Shown: piece by piece, positions 26,620-35,765 of the stretch
Layout: every line of letters begins with the position of its first letter
Position numbering within the stretch: the stretch's first letter is position 1
DNA from: Phycisphaeraceae bacterium
GTDB taxonomy: Bacteria; Planctomycetota; Phycisphaerae; Phycisphaerales; UBA1924
Assembly: GCA_019636695.1 (NCBI GenBank)
Contig: JAHBXD010000006.1
Span: 124,001-188,000, forward strand
Length of the DNA: 64,000 bases
Direction: 5' to 3'
The notes under the pieces: generated by a model
Seen by the model: the letters and a program-made list of their open reading frames with translations, nothing else
What the model was told of the DNA's origin: nothing
The model's database searches: none
Made by a program: the position numbers and the translations under genes

Positions 26620-26907
26620 ATGAGCGATCACCCAGCGACTCAGCTCACAGGCGTGCGTGGCACGGTCAAGTGGTTTGATCCACGGAAAGGGTTCGGGTTT
26701 ATCACCGGTCCTGAGGGTCAGGATATTTTTGTCCACTACTCCGTCATCGAGGGAGACGGGTTTCGGGTGCTTAAGGACGGGAGCCACGTGATTTATGACG
26801 CTTCGCAGACGGATAAGGGATGGAAGGCGACGCGCGTGACTCGCGACGAAGGCATTGAAATTACGGTGCTGCCTCGCAGGAACTACACACGATCGCCTCG
26901 ACGCTGA
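26620..26907 (+). CDS. Cold-shock domain protein (CspA family)
   Basis: 95 residues from ATG 26620, which has GAGGGA 5 nt upstream; the earlier reading from 26551 lies in the leader. The cold-shock fold has RNP1-like 'KGFGFITG' and RNP2-like 'DIFVHYSVI', after '[11 protein letters not shown]'. The basic tail '[10 protein letters not shown]' extends beyond a minimal Csp of about 67 residues and may add RNA affinity. It binds single-stranded RNA or DNA. Convergent with the metal transporter operon 27 bp downstream. Confidence 0.9.
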   Translation: MSDHPATQLTGVRGTVKWFDPRKGFGFITGPEGQDIFVHYSVIEGDGFRVLKDGSHVIYDASQTDKGWKATRVTRDEGIEITVLPRRNYTRSPRR

Positions 26908-26934
26908 CCGAATGATTGCAAGGCTTCGCAGCGA

Positions 26935-28302
26935 TCAGGGGATCTGCCGGTCGTGCGGATCGAGTTCGCCGTGCTCTCGCTGGGGCATGATGCGGCCGGA
27001 GGCGTCGCGGAGATGCTCGAGACGTTCGGCGGTGGGGTGGACGTGGTCGGGCCTGATGCCGAGTTCCCGCACGAGAAACAACTCCCAGAGCCGATGACTT
27101 CGCACGATGGTTCGTGCCTCTTCGCGGCCTTTGTCGGTCAGTCGTATCACACCGGCAGGAGCATTCACGACGTGCCCTGATCGGCGGGCGGCCGAAATGC
27201 CCAAGCGTGCGGCACGGGCCGAAGCGAGAGATCGCCTGATCGTTTCGAACGACAGGCCTTGGTTCTGGCCAAGTTCTTCAGCACGATAGACCATCGCGAT
27301 GACGTCTTCGCGTGCGATGCGGCGTTCGAGCGCGGTGCGACGGCGACGGACGGAGATCAACCCCTGCCCCGGTGCGGCGATCATCGCCGCCACGAGGAGG
27401 AGGCCCGCGATGACCGTCGCGGAACCGGAAACGATGAGTGAGCCTTCGAACCCCAGCCACCCGGGCCCGAATGCCCCGACGATGTATCCGATGAGGCCGC
27501 TTGCGGCGGCGAAGGCACCGCTCAAGCGGATCTGGTGCTTGAGTTTGTCGGTGCAGAGCCGGGCGGTGGCGCCGGGACAAATGAGCATGGCAATGACCAG
27601 AATAGAACCGATGGCCTCAAAACTGACCACCGTTGCGGCGGCGATCAGGACCATCAGGCCACGCGTGATCCACACGGGGGAAAACCCGAGCGAGCCGGCA
27701 AGCCCTGGATCGAAGGCCGCGAGGGCAAGTTCTTTGTGAAAGAGCCTTAGGCAGATGACGGTGACCAGGAGCGTGCAGGCGAGCGCAACGACCTGAGAAG
27801 GCACTCCGCCGACTGCGTGCCCTTCGGGCGAGACGTATCCGACCAGCGTTGCCCATGTGAAGAATTGGGACCATTCGGCGGGGGGGTACCAGATGATCGT
27901 TTCGGGCTGGCCGTACAGGACGCAATCGGCATCGAGATCGACATTTTCGGCGCTAGCAAGGCGAAGCAGGAGTACGCCCGCCGCAAAAAGCACGCAGAAG
28001 ACGACACCCATCGCGGCGCTGCGCTCGACGCGTCCGTAGCGGCAGAGGGCATCGATCAGGATGACCGCCACGACACCGGCGCCAGCAGCCCCGAGGAACA
28101 TGGGGAACGCATCTCGACTGCCGGTGAGCAGGAAGGCGAGGACGATTCCGGGGAGAACACTGTGGGCGATGGCATCGCCCATGAGGCTTTCTCGGCGCAG
28201 TACAAGGTAGTTGCCAAGCAACCCGCAGGTGAGGCAGGCCAAGGTGAGGGCAAGCATCGCCGGGAGATCTACGGCGATAAAGGTGTAGGTGCTCTCATTC
28301 AT
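26935..28302 (-). CDS. Metal ABC transporter permease (TroD/MntB type) fused to a DtxR/MntR-like domain, copy 2
   Basis: 455 residues. Residues 1-300 are an ABC-3 family permease with about eight or nine membrane segments ('LRRESLMGDAIAHSVLPGIV' is the conserved cytoplasmic coupling region). From about 320 a soluble region follows: 'REDVIAMVYRAEELG' (winged-helix-like), 'VIRLTDKGREEARTIV' (wing) and 'HRLWELFLVRELGI' plus 'TAERLEHL', the metal-binding/dimerisation part of iron- or manganese-dependent repressors. Last gene of the operon; its ATG overlaps the previous stop by 4 nt. It imports Mn2+, Zn2+ or Fe2+; which metal cannot be decided. Confidence 0.85.
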   Translation of the reverse strand: MNESTYTFIAVDLPAMLALTLACLTCGLLGNYLVLRRESLMGDAIAHSVLPGIVLAFLLTGSRDAFPMFLGAAGAGVVAVILIDALCRYGRVERSAAMGVVFCVLFAAGVLLLRLASAENVDLDADCVLYGQPETIIWYPPAEWSQFFTWATLVGYVSPEGHAVGGVPSQVVALACTLLVTVICLRLFHKELALAAFDPGLAGSLGFSPVWITRGLMVLIAAATVVSFEAIGSILVIAMLICPGATARLCTDKLKHQIRLSGAFAAASGLIGYIVGAFGPGWLGFEGSLIVSGSATVIAGLLLVAAMIAAPGQGLISVRRRRTALERRIAREDVIAMVYRAEELGQNQGLSFETIRRSLASARAARLGISAARRSGHVVNAPAGVIRLTDKGREEARTIVRSHRLWELFLVRELGIRPDHVHPTAERLEHLRDASGRIMPQREHGELDPHDRQIP

Positions 28303-29678
28303 GGGCGGCCTCGCGCGGTCAGCGGGTGAGCGCTGGGAGGCAGCCCGGAGCGTTCAGCATCGTCTGAGAGAGCTTTTTCCAGATCGGCGATGAGGGAAGG
28401 GTCGAGCACGTGTTCTACAAGGTCGGCAGACCAGTCGACGTGAGACGGGGCGATCTCGGCATAGTGCATCAGGTATTGCTCCCACAGGCGGTGGTTACGC
28501 ACGACGCGGAGCGCATTTTCCAGGCCGCGAGGGGTGAGGGTGATCCCGTCTGTGCTGCGAGAAATCAAGCCCTGACTGCGTGCAAGCAGGATGGCCAGAC
28601 GCCCGCTCAGCGGTGATGCGCCGGCGTGTCGGATGACGGCATGCGGATCGGCTGCGATGGAAGGTTCGACCAGTTCCTTGAGTTCAAGCATGGCTCGAAG
28701 GACATGGTCGCGTGTGATACGGAAGCGAAGGACGAAACGCCGTGCCGCTGCGGCGAGCAGGCCGCGACGCGGGGCAAACGCCATGCTGACGAGAAAGAAC
28801 AGGCCTGATGTCAGGACGATGACGGCTCCGGCGGGCATTCGAGGCAGAAGCGAAGAAGCGGCAGCGCCGAAATACCCACCTGCCAAACCGATTCCTCCCG
28901 CAATCCAGAGGAGGCGATCGAGTCGGTCACTCCAGAATCGCGCTGCAGCGGGGGGGATGATGAGAATAGCGACGACAAGGAGCAAGCCGACGGCTTGGAG
29001 ACCGACCACGAGCACGACGAGGACCATCGCCAGGATCAGGTAGTCAAGGGTGTTTGTCGGCCATCCCTGGGCACGAGCGAAGGTTTCGTCAAAGCAGAGC
29101 AGGCGGAACTCTTTGAGCAGGAGACTGACTAGGATGATCGAGGCGATCGCGATTGCGCCGATGTTCGCGGCATCAGATGCCTGCATGGCGGCGGTCTGGC
29201 CATAAATGAACGTTTTGAGTCCGCCTTCCTTTCCTGTGCTCATGCCCTGAATCAGACCGAGGAGCACGGTTCCGAAACCGAAGAAGACGCTCAATACGAT
29301 GCCGATGGCGGCATCTTCGCCCAGACGTGTCCAGCGTGCGATCGCATGAATCGCCAGCAATCCTGCTATGCCGCCTGCCGCGGCACCCGCGAGCAGCAGG
29401 GGGGTTGAGCGCCCGTGGCCAGCCAGGGCGACACCCACCATGAATGCGAGTGCGATGCCAGGGAGCGCAGCGTGGCTAAGGGCATCGGCCACGAGGGCGC
29501 GACGCCGGAAGAGCGCAAACGTGCCGACAATGCCGCCGGCAAGACCGAGGAGAGCAGCGCCGACGATGACGACGGTGGTGTTGTATCCGGCTCGCAACGT
29601 CAGGGTGCGCACAATATCTGCGAGCGAAGGCCATTCGATCGCAACGTCGGTGATTGCGCCGAGCGATGCGTGGATCAC
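28299..29678 (-). CDS. Metal ABC transporter permease (TroC type) fused to a DtxR/MntR-like domain, copy 1
   Basis: 459 residues from GTG 29678 (GTGA overlap with the ATPase gene). ABC-3 permease with '[20 protein letters not shown]' and eight to nine hydrophobic segments, then from about residue 320 a DtxR-like tail: '[16 protein letters not shown]', '[20 protein letters not shown]' and 'SADLVEHVL', where the E-H pair is placed as in the MntR metal site. Both permeases of the operon therefore carry the same kind of regulator-like tail, diverged from each other. Confidence 0.85.
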   Translation of the reverse strand: MIHASLGAITDVAIEWPSLADIVRTLTLRAGYNTTVVIVGAALLGLAGGIVGTFALFRRRALVADALSHAALPGIALAFMVGVALAGHGRSTPLLLAGAAAGGIAGLLAIHAIARWTRLGEDAAIGIVLSVFFGFGTVLLGLIQGMSTGKEGGLKTFIYGQTAAMQASDAANIGAIAIASIILVSLLLKEFRLLCFDETFARAQGWPTNTLDYLILAMVLVVLVVGLQAVGLLLVVAILIIPPAAARFWSDRLDRLLWIAGGIGLAGGYFGAAASSLLPRMPAGAVIVLTSGLFFLVSMAFAPRRGLLAAAARRFVLRFRITRDHVLRAMLELKELVEPSIAADPHAVIRHAGASPLSGRLAILLARSQGLISRSTDGITLTPRGLENALRVVRNHRLWEQYLMHYAEIAPSHVDWSADLVEHVLDPSLIADLEKALSDDAERSGLPPSAHPLTARGRP

Positions 29679-30505
29679 GAGCTTCGCCCCGTATCCCTCG
29701 CGATTGCTTCGGCAGCCGTGGAAAGCAAGGTGAGCCTTCCCCCGTAGGTCTTCTGAAGGTTCTCGTGCGTAAATACCTCAGAAACAGGTCCGGCGGCGAC
29801 AATCCGCATGTTGAGAAGCACAACACTGTCGAAGTAGTCAGAGACGGTCTGAAGGTCATGATGGACGCAGAGCACTGTTTTTCCTGATGATCGAAGGTTC
29901 CGAAGCGCATCGACGATCGCCTTCTCGGTTGCGGCATCAACGCCGGCGAACGGTTCGTCCATGAAATAGAGGTCGGCTTCCTGCGCAAGCGCACGGGCAA
30001 GGAACACCCGCTGCTGCTGGCCACCGGAAAGTTGGCTGATCTGCCTGTCGGCATATTCGATCATGCCGACACGTTGAAGTGCTTCCATGGCGGCTGCACG
30101 ATGCGAGCGACCGATCGGACGGCACCAGCCGATGCGGCGATAGCGTCCCATGCAGACGACATCAAGGGCGGAAACCGGGAAATCCCAATCGACGCTCTCT
30201 CGCTGAGGAACGTAGCCGACACGAGATCGAACCTTCGGGTAGGGGCGTCCCCACATTTCGACGCGGCCCGATGCGATCGGGATTAATCCGAGGGCTGCCT
30301 TGATGAGCGTGCTCTTCCCGGCGCCGTTCGGTCCGACAACGGCGATCAACTGTCCCGGGGGGGCATCGTAATCGACATCCCAAAGTACCGGTTTTCGTTG
30401 GTAGGCAACGGTCACGGCGTGAATCGACAACGGGCTGTGCTCGCTGTGCTCGGGAAGCGTGCTGATTGTGCTCGGCAGCGGCTGTGGTGGATGGAGGAGC
30501 GTCAT
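29675..30505 (-). CDS. Metal ABC transporter ATP-binding protein
   Basis: 276 residues. Walker A '[20 protein letters not shown]', signature '[16 protein letters not shown]', Walker B '[18 protein letters not shown]' and the switch His in '[11 protein letters not shown]' are intact. '[20 protein letters not shown]' is typical of Mn/Zn/Fe (MntB/TroB/ZnuC-like) ATPases. The start ATG overlaps the binding-protein stop by 4 nt. Confidence 0.92.
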   Translation of the reverse strand: MTLLHPPQPLPSTISTLPEHSEHSPLSIHAVTVAYQRKPVLWDVDYDAPPGQLIAVVGPNGAGKSTLIKAALGLIPIASGRVEMWGRPYPKVRSRVGYVPQRESVDWDFPVSALDVVCMGRYRRIGWCRPIGRSHRAAAMEALQRVGMIEYADRQISQLSGGQQQRVFLARALAQEADLYFMDEPFAGVDAATEKAIVDALRNLRSSGKTVLCVHHDLQTVSDYFDSVVLLNMRIVAAGPVSEVFTHENLQKTYGGRLTLLSTAAEAIARDTGRSS

Positions 30506-31527
30506 GGCACAGGCTCCGAGAGTTGGCCCGTCATGCCGCGTTCAGGCGCCTCGCCGCGCAGTGCGCGAGCGATGTGGGTTACGTTGTGATCGATCATGCC
30601 GATGTATGTGCCTTCGTACGAGCCGGCAGCGCCCATGGCGTCGGCAAAGAGCGACCCCCCAATACGGACTGACCACCCTCGGCGCGCTGCGCCCACGACG
30701 AGCGCTTGTGTGTTGCGATCAGAAACGGTGCTTTCGACAAAGACGGCTGCGATCTTCCGAGAAACGATCAGTTCGACCAGACGCTCGATATCACGCACAC
30801 CGGCCTCACTCTCGGTGCTGATGCCTTGAATGCCCACGACTTCAAAGCCGTATCGACGCCCGAAATACCCGAAGGCGTCGTGTGCAGTGACGAGCACTCG
30901 CTGCGCTTCGGGAATCGTTGTAAGCACCGCGAGGGCGTATGCATCGAGTTCGGCGAGCTTGGAGCGGTATGCCGCGGCATTTGCGGCGAATGTTGCAGCA
31001 TGTTCCGGTCGGAGTTCGCTCAGACGATCACGAACGATATCGGCCACCAACGACCAGAGGGTCGGATCCATCCAGACGTGAGGATCTTCGTGGCCTTCGA
31101 AGTCACCGGGAGTCAGGAGTCGATCACGGGGAAGAAACTCGGCAATCGGAAAGACGTGTTTGCCCGATGCCGCGGCTTTGGCCAAGACGTCAGTCAGCTT
31201 GCCTTCGAGGAGGAGGCCGTTGTAAAAGACAACATCGGCGTTGAGCAGCCGGCTGATGTCCGAACGGGTGGGTTTGTATAGGTGCGGATCGACGCCCTCG
31301 CCCATCAGCGATGTGACCTCGGCCGTTTCGCCAGCGACGTGCCGCACGACCTCAGCCACCATGCCGACGGTGCAGGTGATCTTGATGCGGTCGGGAGAGC
31401 GGTTTTCAGTCTCGGCGGATTTCGCACACCCTCCTAGACCAGTAAGGATGGTGATGAAGAACGCACCGAGGATCTGTGATGAAAATTTGGCACAGGCTCT
31501 GGCGCTGCGGGGCGCAAATTGTAGCAT
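30502..31527 (-). CDS. Metal-binding lipoprotein of the ABC transporter (TroA/ZnuA-like)
   Basis: 341 residues. The signal peptide ends in the lipobox 'LTGLGGC', so it is a membrane-anchored binding protein. Cluster A-I features: metal ligands in 'GVDPHLYKP', 'EDPHVWMDP' and 'AHDAFGYFG' (three His) plus a C-terminal acidic ligand near '[18 protein letters not shown]'. It lacks the His-rich loop of Zn-specific ZnuA, which fits Mn/Fe-type TroA somewhat better. First gene of the operon. No ribosome-binding site precedes ATG 31527 and no other start exists before the lipobox. Confidence 0.9.
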   Translation of the reverse strand: MLQFAPRSARACAKFSSQILGAFFITILTGLGGCAKSAETENRSPDRIKITCTVGMVAEVVRHVAGETAEVTSLMGEGVDPHLYKPTRSDISRLLNADVVFYNGLLLEGKLTDVLAKAAASGKHVFPIAEFLPRDRLLTPGDFEGHEDPHVWMDPTLWSLVADIVRDRLSELRPEHAATFAANAAAYRSKLAELDAYALAVLTTIPEAQRVLVTAHDAFGYFGRRYGFEVVGIQGISTESEAGVRDIERLVELIVSRKIAAVFVESTVSDRNTQALVVGAARRGWSVRIGGSLFADAMGAAGSYEGTYIGMIDHNVTHIARALRGEAPERGMTGQLSEPVP

Positions 31528-31561
31528 GGGCTACATTATGCATCGGATCTGCTCCTGACAA
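31520..31561 (-). promoter_or_regulatory. Putative leaderless promoter and dyad operator of the metal transporter operon
   Basis: On the minus strand TTGTCA (31561-31556), 15 nt, CATAAT (31540-31535); the -10 lies exactly 7 nt before the ATG, so transcription would start at or next to the start codon. A perfect inverted repeat TGTAGC-N4-GCTACA (31520-31535) abuts the -10 and spans the start codon, a good place for a repressor. Confidence 0.45.
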
Positions 31562-31883
31562 GTCCCGGAATCGGGGTCGAAGCCGATGATGTCCGAGCCG
31601 AGCGACAATGCCCATCTGGTCGGACTCCTGGGCTATGCGGTAGACTGCGAGCGTCGGCGTCGGCTTCACGTGGAAGTGATCCCTTCTGTTCGGGTGACGG
31701 AATACAAGCCGGATGCCGATCCGGTACATGTTCCGGCCACAAACCCAAGTCCAGTCCGAGCCGGTCGATGCGTCGGGCATAAAGTCCGATAAGATAGATT
31801 ATGTCAAGTCATCATGGTGGATGTGCAACGTTCTGAAATGGAAGCTGGAAGAAATCTGGAAGAAAGAAGGATGCTCGGACGAG
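31528..31883. other. Intergenic region, no convincing gene
   Basis: 356 bp between the transporter operon start and the stop of the SwrB-like gene. A plus-strand ORF (31586-31792, 68 aa) and a minus-strand ORF (from 31780) exist but have no ribosome-binding site or recognisable family. A TTGACA hexamer on the minus strand (31817-31812) next to the A/T-rich 'GATAAGATAGATTATG' could be an upstream promoter, but no good -10 follows. Confidence 0.4.
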
Positions 31884-32486
31884 TCACAGCCGCCGGAGAT
31901 TGAGCATGAGCTCGACGTGGCCCTGCGGCTGGTCAACTTCCTGAGCGATGTCGCGGGGGGAAAGCCCTTGGTCGGCCAAGGCATAGACACGGGACATCAG
32001 CGGCTCGGCCGGGGCCGAGGATGGCCGAGAATCAGCAGGTGGATGCGTGGACCGCTGCGGCGTGGGCGTCTCGGCGAGCCGGCCGTCGAAGTTCGAAGCC
32101 ATTGACTCGGCCCGCGCGATGAGCTGCTCAAGCCTTGCGGCCTTGGCATCAAGCTGGGATGCCAGCCTTTGGCAAAGCTCAGTGGCATCGGCCATCAGGG
32201 ATTCTACGGGGTCGCGTCGCTTAAGGGCCTCTTGGCGTAACTCGGAGAGTCGCTCTTTGGGTGGCCGGGACATGTCGGATGTGCGTGCTCGGCTTCGCCG
32301 CATCGACCTGATCAGTGTGTGCATGAGCACGACGAAGCCGAACATGGCAATGCCCAACGGCACCCATGAGGGGAGCGATGTCGTAGGCTCGGGAAGAAAA
32401 TCATGCTCATCATCATCGGGGTGGGCGATAAACCCTGCCGATGGGTCAGGTCGGTGATCCGCGTGCTGGGGAACGGGACGCATCAT
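31884..32486 (-). CDS. Membrane-anchored coiled-coil protein with a C-terminal HTH-like motif (SwrB/DUF2802-like)
   Basis: About 200 residues from ATG 32486 or 32483. One membrane segment ('WVPLGIAMFGFVVLMHTL'), a basic stretch, a predicted coiled coil ('LCQRLASQLDAKAARLEQLI'), a Pro/Ser-rich linker, and a last domain 'VYALADQGLSPRDIAQEV' + 'GHVELMLNLRRL' resembling the HTH-like end of SwrB-type proteins. Divergent from tilS with only 20 bp between the start codons. Function unknown; the similarity is inferred by eye. Confidence 0.6.
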   Translation of the reverse strand: MMRPVPQHADHRPDPSAGFIAHPDDDEHDFLPEPTTSLPSWVPLGIAMFGFVVLMHTLIRSMRRSRARTSDMSRPPKERLSELRQEALKRRDPVESLMADATELCQRLASQLDAKAARLEQLIARAESMASNFDGRLAETPTPQRSTHPPADSRPSSAPAEPLMSRVYALADQGLSPRDIAQEVDQPQGHVELMLNLRRL

Positions 32487-32506
32487 GCGAACCCTATCAT
32501 CGGTTG

Positions 32507-33559
32507 ATGGTCGGTGCACGGTCCATTCCTCGGCTGCCGCGGAGCGATCCACTGGTCGCCCGTGTCATCCGTGATTGGCGGGCGCTGACCGGGGGGGGGC
32601 GTGATGCTCCGGGGATGCGGAGAACACTGATCGCGTGTTCAGGTGGAGCCGATAGTTCGGCGCTTGCGATCTGCCTGACTGCCGCGAGCGATGACTTGGT
32701 GATCGGGCATATCGTGCATGACATGCGTGCGGGGGCCGAGGCCGCGGCGGATCGTGATTCTGCACGCAGCCTGGCCGAGTGGCTTGGGGCGCCTTTTTGC
32801 GAGGATCGTGTCGAAGCTCGACCCGCCGGCGGAAATCTGGAAGCGAAGTCGCGTCGGATGCGGTATATCGCGCTGGCTTCTCTTGCGGAGGCGCACGGCT
32901 GCCGTTTTGTTGCGACGGCGCATCACCTTGATGATCAGCTCGAGACGGTGCTGCTGCGGATGCTGCGTGGCGCCGGCCCTCGAGGACTGGGAGGCATCGC
33001 ATCCAGACGAATGGTCCGTACTCGTCTGGGCGGAGCCATTACGATTGTTCGCCCGATGCTGGGGGTGCATCGACGTGACACCGAAGCGATTTGCGGGAGA
33101 GCGGGTTGGAGTTGGCGTCATGATGTGACGAATGAGGATGTTTCGCGCGATCGAGCTTTTCTTCGTTCGAGGGTGCTTCCGCTTCTGGCGGAACGGTTCC
33201 CGCGAGGGGCAGAGCGGGCTGGTGAGGTTGCGGCGCTGCAGGCCATGATTGCGGACTGCCTTGCGGTGGATGCTCGACGCGTGCGCCCGTTGAAGCATGA
33301 TGGGGCGCTTGAGTGGTCTCGGGCGGAACTCAAGTTGCTGCACCCGGTTCACCTTGGGGAAGTGCTGCGCTCTGGGTGGATCACATTACAGGGAAATATC
33401 GGCCTGGATCGGCTATCGCAACGATCGTTGCGAGCAGCATGCACAATGATCAGCGATTCGTCGGGAGCAATGCGGCGGGTCGAATGGGCGGGCGTGGAAC
33501 TTGTGGTGACTCGATCTGCGGTGATGATGCGTCGAAAGGACGCTGTGCATGGAACGTGA
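32507..33559 (+). CDS. tilS: tRNA(Ile)-lysidine synthase
   Basis: Modifies C34 of the CAU-anticodon tRNA-Ile with lysine so that it reads AUA. PP-loop 'ACSGGADSSALAI' (about residue 44), and 'ATAHHLDDQLETVLLRMLRG' with the catalytic H-x-D-D-Q-x-E-T block, then 'VRPMLGVHRRDTEAIC' and 'DVTNEDVSRDRAFLR'. 350 residues from ATG 32507, shorter than E. coli TilS because the C-terminal domains are reduced. The next gene overlaps its 3' end by 11 nt. Confidence 0.92.
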   Translation: MVGARSIPRLPRSDPLVARVIRDWRALTGGGRDAPGMRRTLIACSGGADSSALAICLTAASDDLVIGHIVHDMRAGAEAAADRDSARSLAEWLGAPFCEDRVEARPAGGNLEAKSRRMRYIALASLAEAHGCRFVATAHHLDDQLETVLLRMLRGAGPRGLGGIASRRMVRTRLGGAITIVRPMLGVHRRDTEAICGRAGWSWRHDVTNEDVSRDRAFLRSRVLPLLAERFPRGAERAGEVAALQAMIADCLAVDARRVRPLKHDGALEWSRAELKLLHPVHLGEVLRSGWITLQGNIGLDRLSQRSLRAACTMISDSSGAMRRVEWAGVELVVTRSAVMMRRKDAVHGT

Positions 33560-33947
33560 ACCTTTGATTGTTCTAGTAGGACACTGCCGACCGGATGCCG
33601 GGATGATTTCGAGCATGGTCAGGCGGGCTGCGCCACAGGCACGAATCGCCAACGTAGAGAGCCTGCGTGAATTGCTTGCGAATCTGCCGGAAGCGTGCCT
33701 GCTGCTGGTTAATCGCGTTCTTGATGGCGACTTTAATACTGCGGACGGCGTTGACCTTATGCGGAGCATCAACCCATGTTCGACGTGGATGCTCGTGAGC
33801 AACTTTGAGGATGCGCAGTCGCGGGCGATGGAGGCCGGGGCTTTGCAAGGATTCGGTAAATCCATGCTTTACGACAGTTCCACGCTGGAGCGAGTACGTC
33901 AAGCGGTGAAGGAACCACCGCCTGCCCGTCCGGGAGATTGCGGATAG
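33549..33947 (+). CDS. Degenerate response-regulator receiver domain
   Basis: 132 residues with a receiver-like alternation of strands and helices: 'LIVLVGHCRPDAGM', 'ACLLLVNRVLDGDF', 'TWMLVSNFEDA', 'GALQGFGKSML'. The position expected for the phospho-accepting Asp (after 'LLLV') is Asn; Ser is at the Thr site and Lys is retained. It probably signals without phosphorylation. No output domain. It overlaps tilS by 11 nt and starts a three-gene plus-strand stretch. Confidence 0.6.
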   Translation: MEREPLIVLVGHCRPDAGMISSMVRRAAPQARIANVESLRELLANLPEACLLLVNRVLDGDFNTADGVDLMRSINPCSTWMLVSNFEDAQSRAMEAGALQGFGKSMLYDSSTLERVRQAVKEPPPARPGDCG

Positions 33948-34012
33948 GCTATCGCCTTGAGAACGCGAAGCCGTCTACTGAGAGCGGGTCATACGTCGGA
34001 GTGCATGGTTCC

Positions 34013-35701
34013 ATGAAGTATTTTACGGCCCAGGTCGTGTACATGCTTCGCCAGCGAGGGAGTCGTCGCAACATTCTGCTGCTCGTGCGGTTTCTGACGG
34101 TGTTGGCGATTCTGATGGCCATCTACAGCGTTGCGTTTCACTACCTGATGGCGTATGAAGGGCGGCATTACAGTTGGATCACCGGACTGTACTGGACGCT
34201 GACGGTGATGTCGACGCTGGGATTCGGGGACATCACGTTCGAGACGGATCTCGGTCGAGTATTCTCGATCATCGTGCTGGCTTCGGGGATGATTTTTCTT
34301 CTGACGTTGCTGCCCTTTACATTCATTCAGTTCTTTTACGCTCCGTGGATCGCCGCACAGCGAGCATCACGCATTCCGCGTGAAGTGCCGCCCGAGACCA
34401 ATGGGCATGTGCTGCTGACCTCGGATGATTCGGTGGCCTCGGCGTTACTTCGCAAGCTTGAGCAGTTCAATTACGACTATGTCATGATTACTCCGCAGTT
34501 TGATGAGGCATCTCGCCTGCTCGACCAGGGGCGTCGCGTGATCGTGGGCGAGCTTGACGATCCGGATGTTTATCGACGGGCACGCGCCGATGTCGCGGCG
34601 ATGGTGGTTACCACGCGGGGGGATGTTCTGAATACCAACGTCGCCTTTACTGTGCGTGAAGTTGCTGCGGCAACACCGATCGTGGCCACGGCGAACACAG
34701 CGAAATCGGCGGATATTCTGCACCGTGCTGGAGTGACCCATGCCCTGCAACTCGGCGAGATGATGGGCAAGGCCCTTTCTCGAGGGATCGTCGGCGGCGA
34801 TGCAGTGACGCACGTTGTCGGTCAGATTGACGAATTGCTGATCGCCGAGGCCAACGCCGCCCGCACCCCCCTAGTCGGCAAGACGCTTCGCGAGAACCGG
34901 CTGAGCGATATCGGCGTGAATGTCATCGGCGTATGGGATCGTGGTGAGTTCACGTATGCCACCGCGGACACCCTGATCAGGCCGAACTCGATCCTGGTGA
35001 TGACGGGAACAACTGAACAACTGGCCAATTACGACGAACATTTCATTATTTATAACGTTTCGATCAACCCTGTAGTGATTCTCGGCGGTGGGCGCGTCGG
35101 ACGTGCGGCTTCGCGGATGCTTTCGACAAGAGGCGTGGATTGGCGGATCGTGGAGCTTGTTTCCGGGCGTGTTCCTGAGTCTGACCGTACGGTGATCGGC
35201 GATGCGACGGACGCTGATGTGCTGAAGAGGGCCGGACTGATGGAGGCTCCGGCGGTGCTTGTCACGACGCGAGATGACAGCCTGAATATCTATTTGACTA
35301 TTTACTGTCGCAGCCTTCGGCCGGATATCCAGATCATCAGCCGTGCAACGGAAGAGCGGAATATCGCCACGCTGCATCGGGCCGGAGCGGATTTTGTGAT
35401 GTCGTACGCTTCGATGGGCGCCACGACCATCTTCAATTATCTCAAGCGAAGTCGGCTGGTTTCCATTGCCGAAGGGTTGGATTTTTTCAAGATCGAAGTG
35501 CCGAAATCTCTGGTAGGCAAGACCCTGGCCGATGCTCGCATCCGTGAAAGAACCGGATGCACCGTCGTCGCCATTCGAGACGCCAAGGGCATACGGCCTG
35601 ATCTTCGTCCTGAAACGGTTCTGGAGGAGGGCCGAGAAATGGTGATCGTGGGCAGCATTGAATCCGAGGCAAGATTCCTTGAACGCTTTGTAGAAGCATA
35701 A
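34013..35701 (+). CDS. Two-TM potassium channel with tandem RCK (TrkA) domains
   Basis: 562 residues from ATG 34013 (GGAG 11 nt upstream). Two membrane helices (about 23-47 and 83-105) flank a pore loop with the filter variant 'TLGFGD' in place of TVGYGD. Two RCK units follow, each TrkA-N plus TrkA-C. The first lacks the GxGxxG nucleotide loop ('HVLLTSDDSVASALLRKL'), while the second keeps it ('VVILGGGRVGRAASRML'). It ends with a TrkA-C domain, 'KTLADARIRERTGCTVVAIR'. Ligand-gated K+ (or other monovalent cation) flux is the expected role; the filter variant leaves selectivity open. Confidence 0.88.
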   Translation: MKYFTAQVVYMLRQRGSRRNILLLVRFLTVLAILMAIYSVAFHYLMAYEGRHYSWITGLYWTLTVMSTLGFGDITFETDLGRVFSIIVLASGMIFLLTLLPFTFIQFFYAPWIAAQRASRIPREVPPETNGHVLLTSDDSVASALLRKLEQFNYDYVMITPQFDEASRLLDQGRRVIVGELDDPDVYRRARADVAAMVVTTRGDVLNTNVAFTVREVAAATPIVATANTAKSADILHRAGVTHALQLGEMMGKALSRGIVGGDAVTHVVGQIDELLIAEANAARTPLVGKTLRENRLSDIGVNVIGVWDRGEFTYATADTLIRPNSILVMTGTTEQLANYDEHFIIYNVSINPVVILGGGRVGRAASRMLSTRGVDWRIVELVSGRVPESDRTVIGDATDADVLKRAGLMEAPAVLVTTRDDSLNIYLTIYCRSLRPDIQIISRATEERNIATLHRAGADFVMSYASMGATTIFNYLKRSRLVSIAEGLDFFKIEVPKSLVGKTLADARIRERTGCTVVAIRDAKGIRPDLRPETVLEEGREMVIVGSIESEARFLERFVEA

Positions 35702-35765
35702 CTGTTCGCGTTTTCTACCCTTGACACTCCGGTATGCAACCGGAAGCGACACTATCCTTGTTGCC

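Noticed and set aside
31586..31792. Possible small gene (68 aa) upstream of the metal transporter
   Set aside because: No ribosome-binding site, no recognisable family; an overlapping minus-strand ORF looks equally plausible, so neither is supported.
31713..32105. 130-codon plus-strand ORF
   Set aside because: Overlaps the end of the SwrB-like gene on the other strand, which has a clear domain layout.
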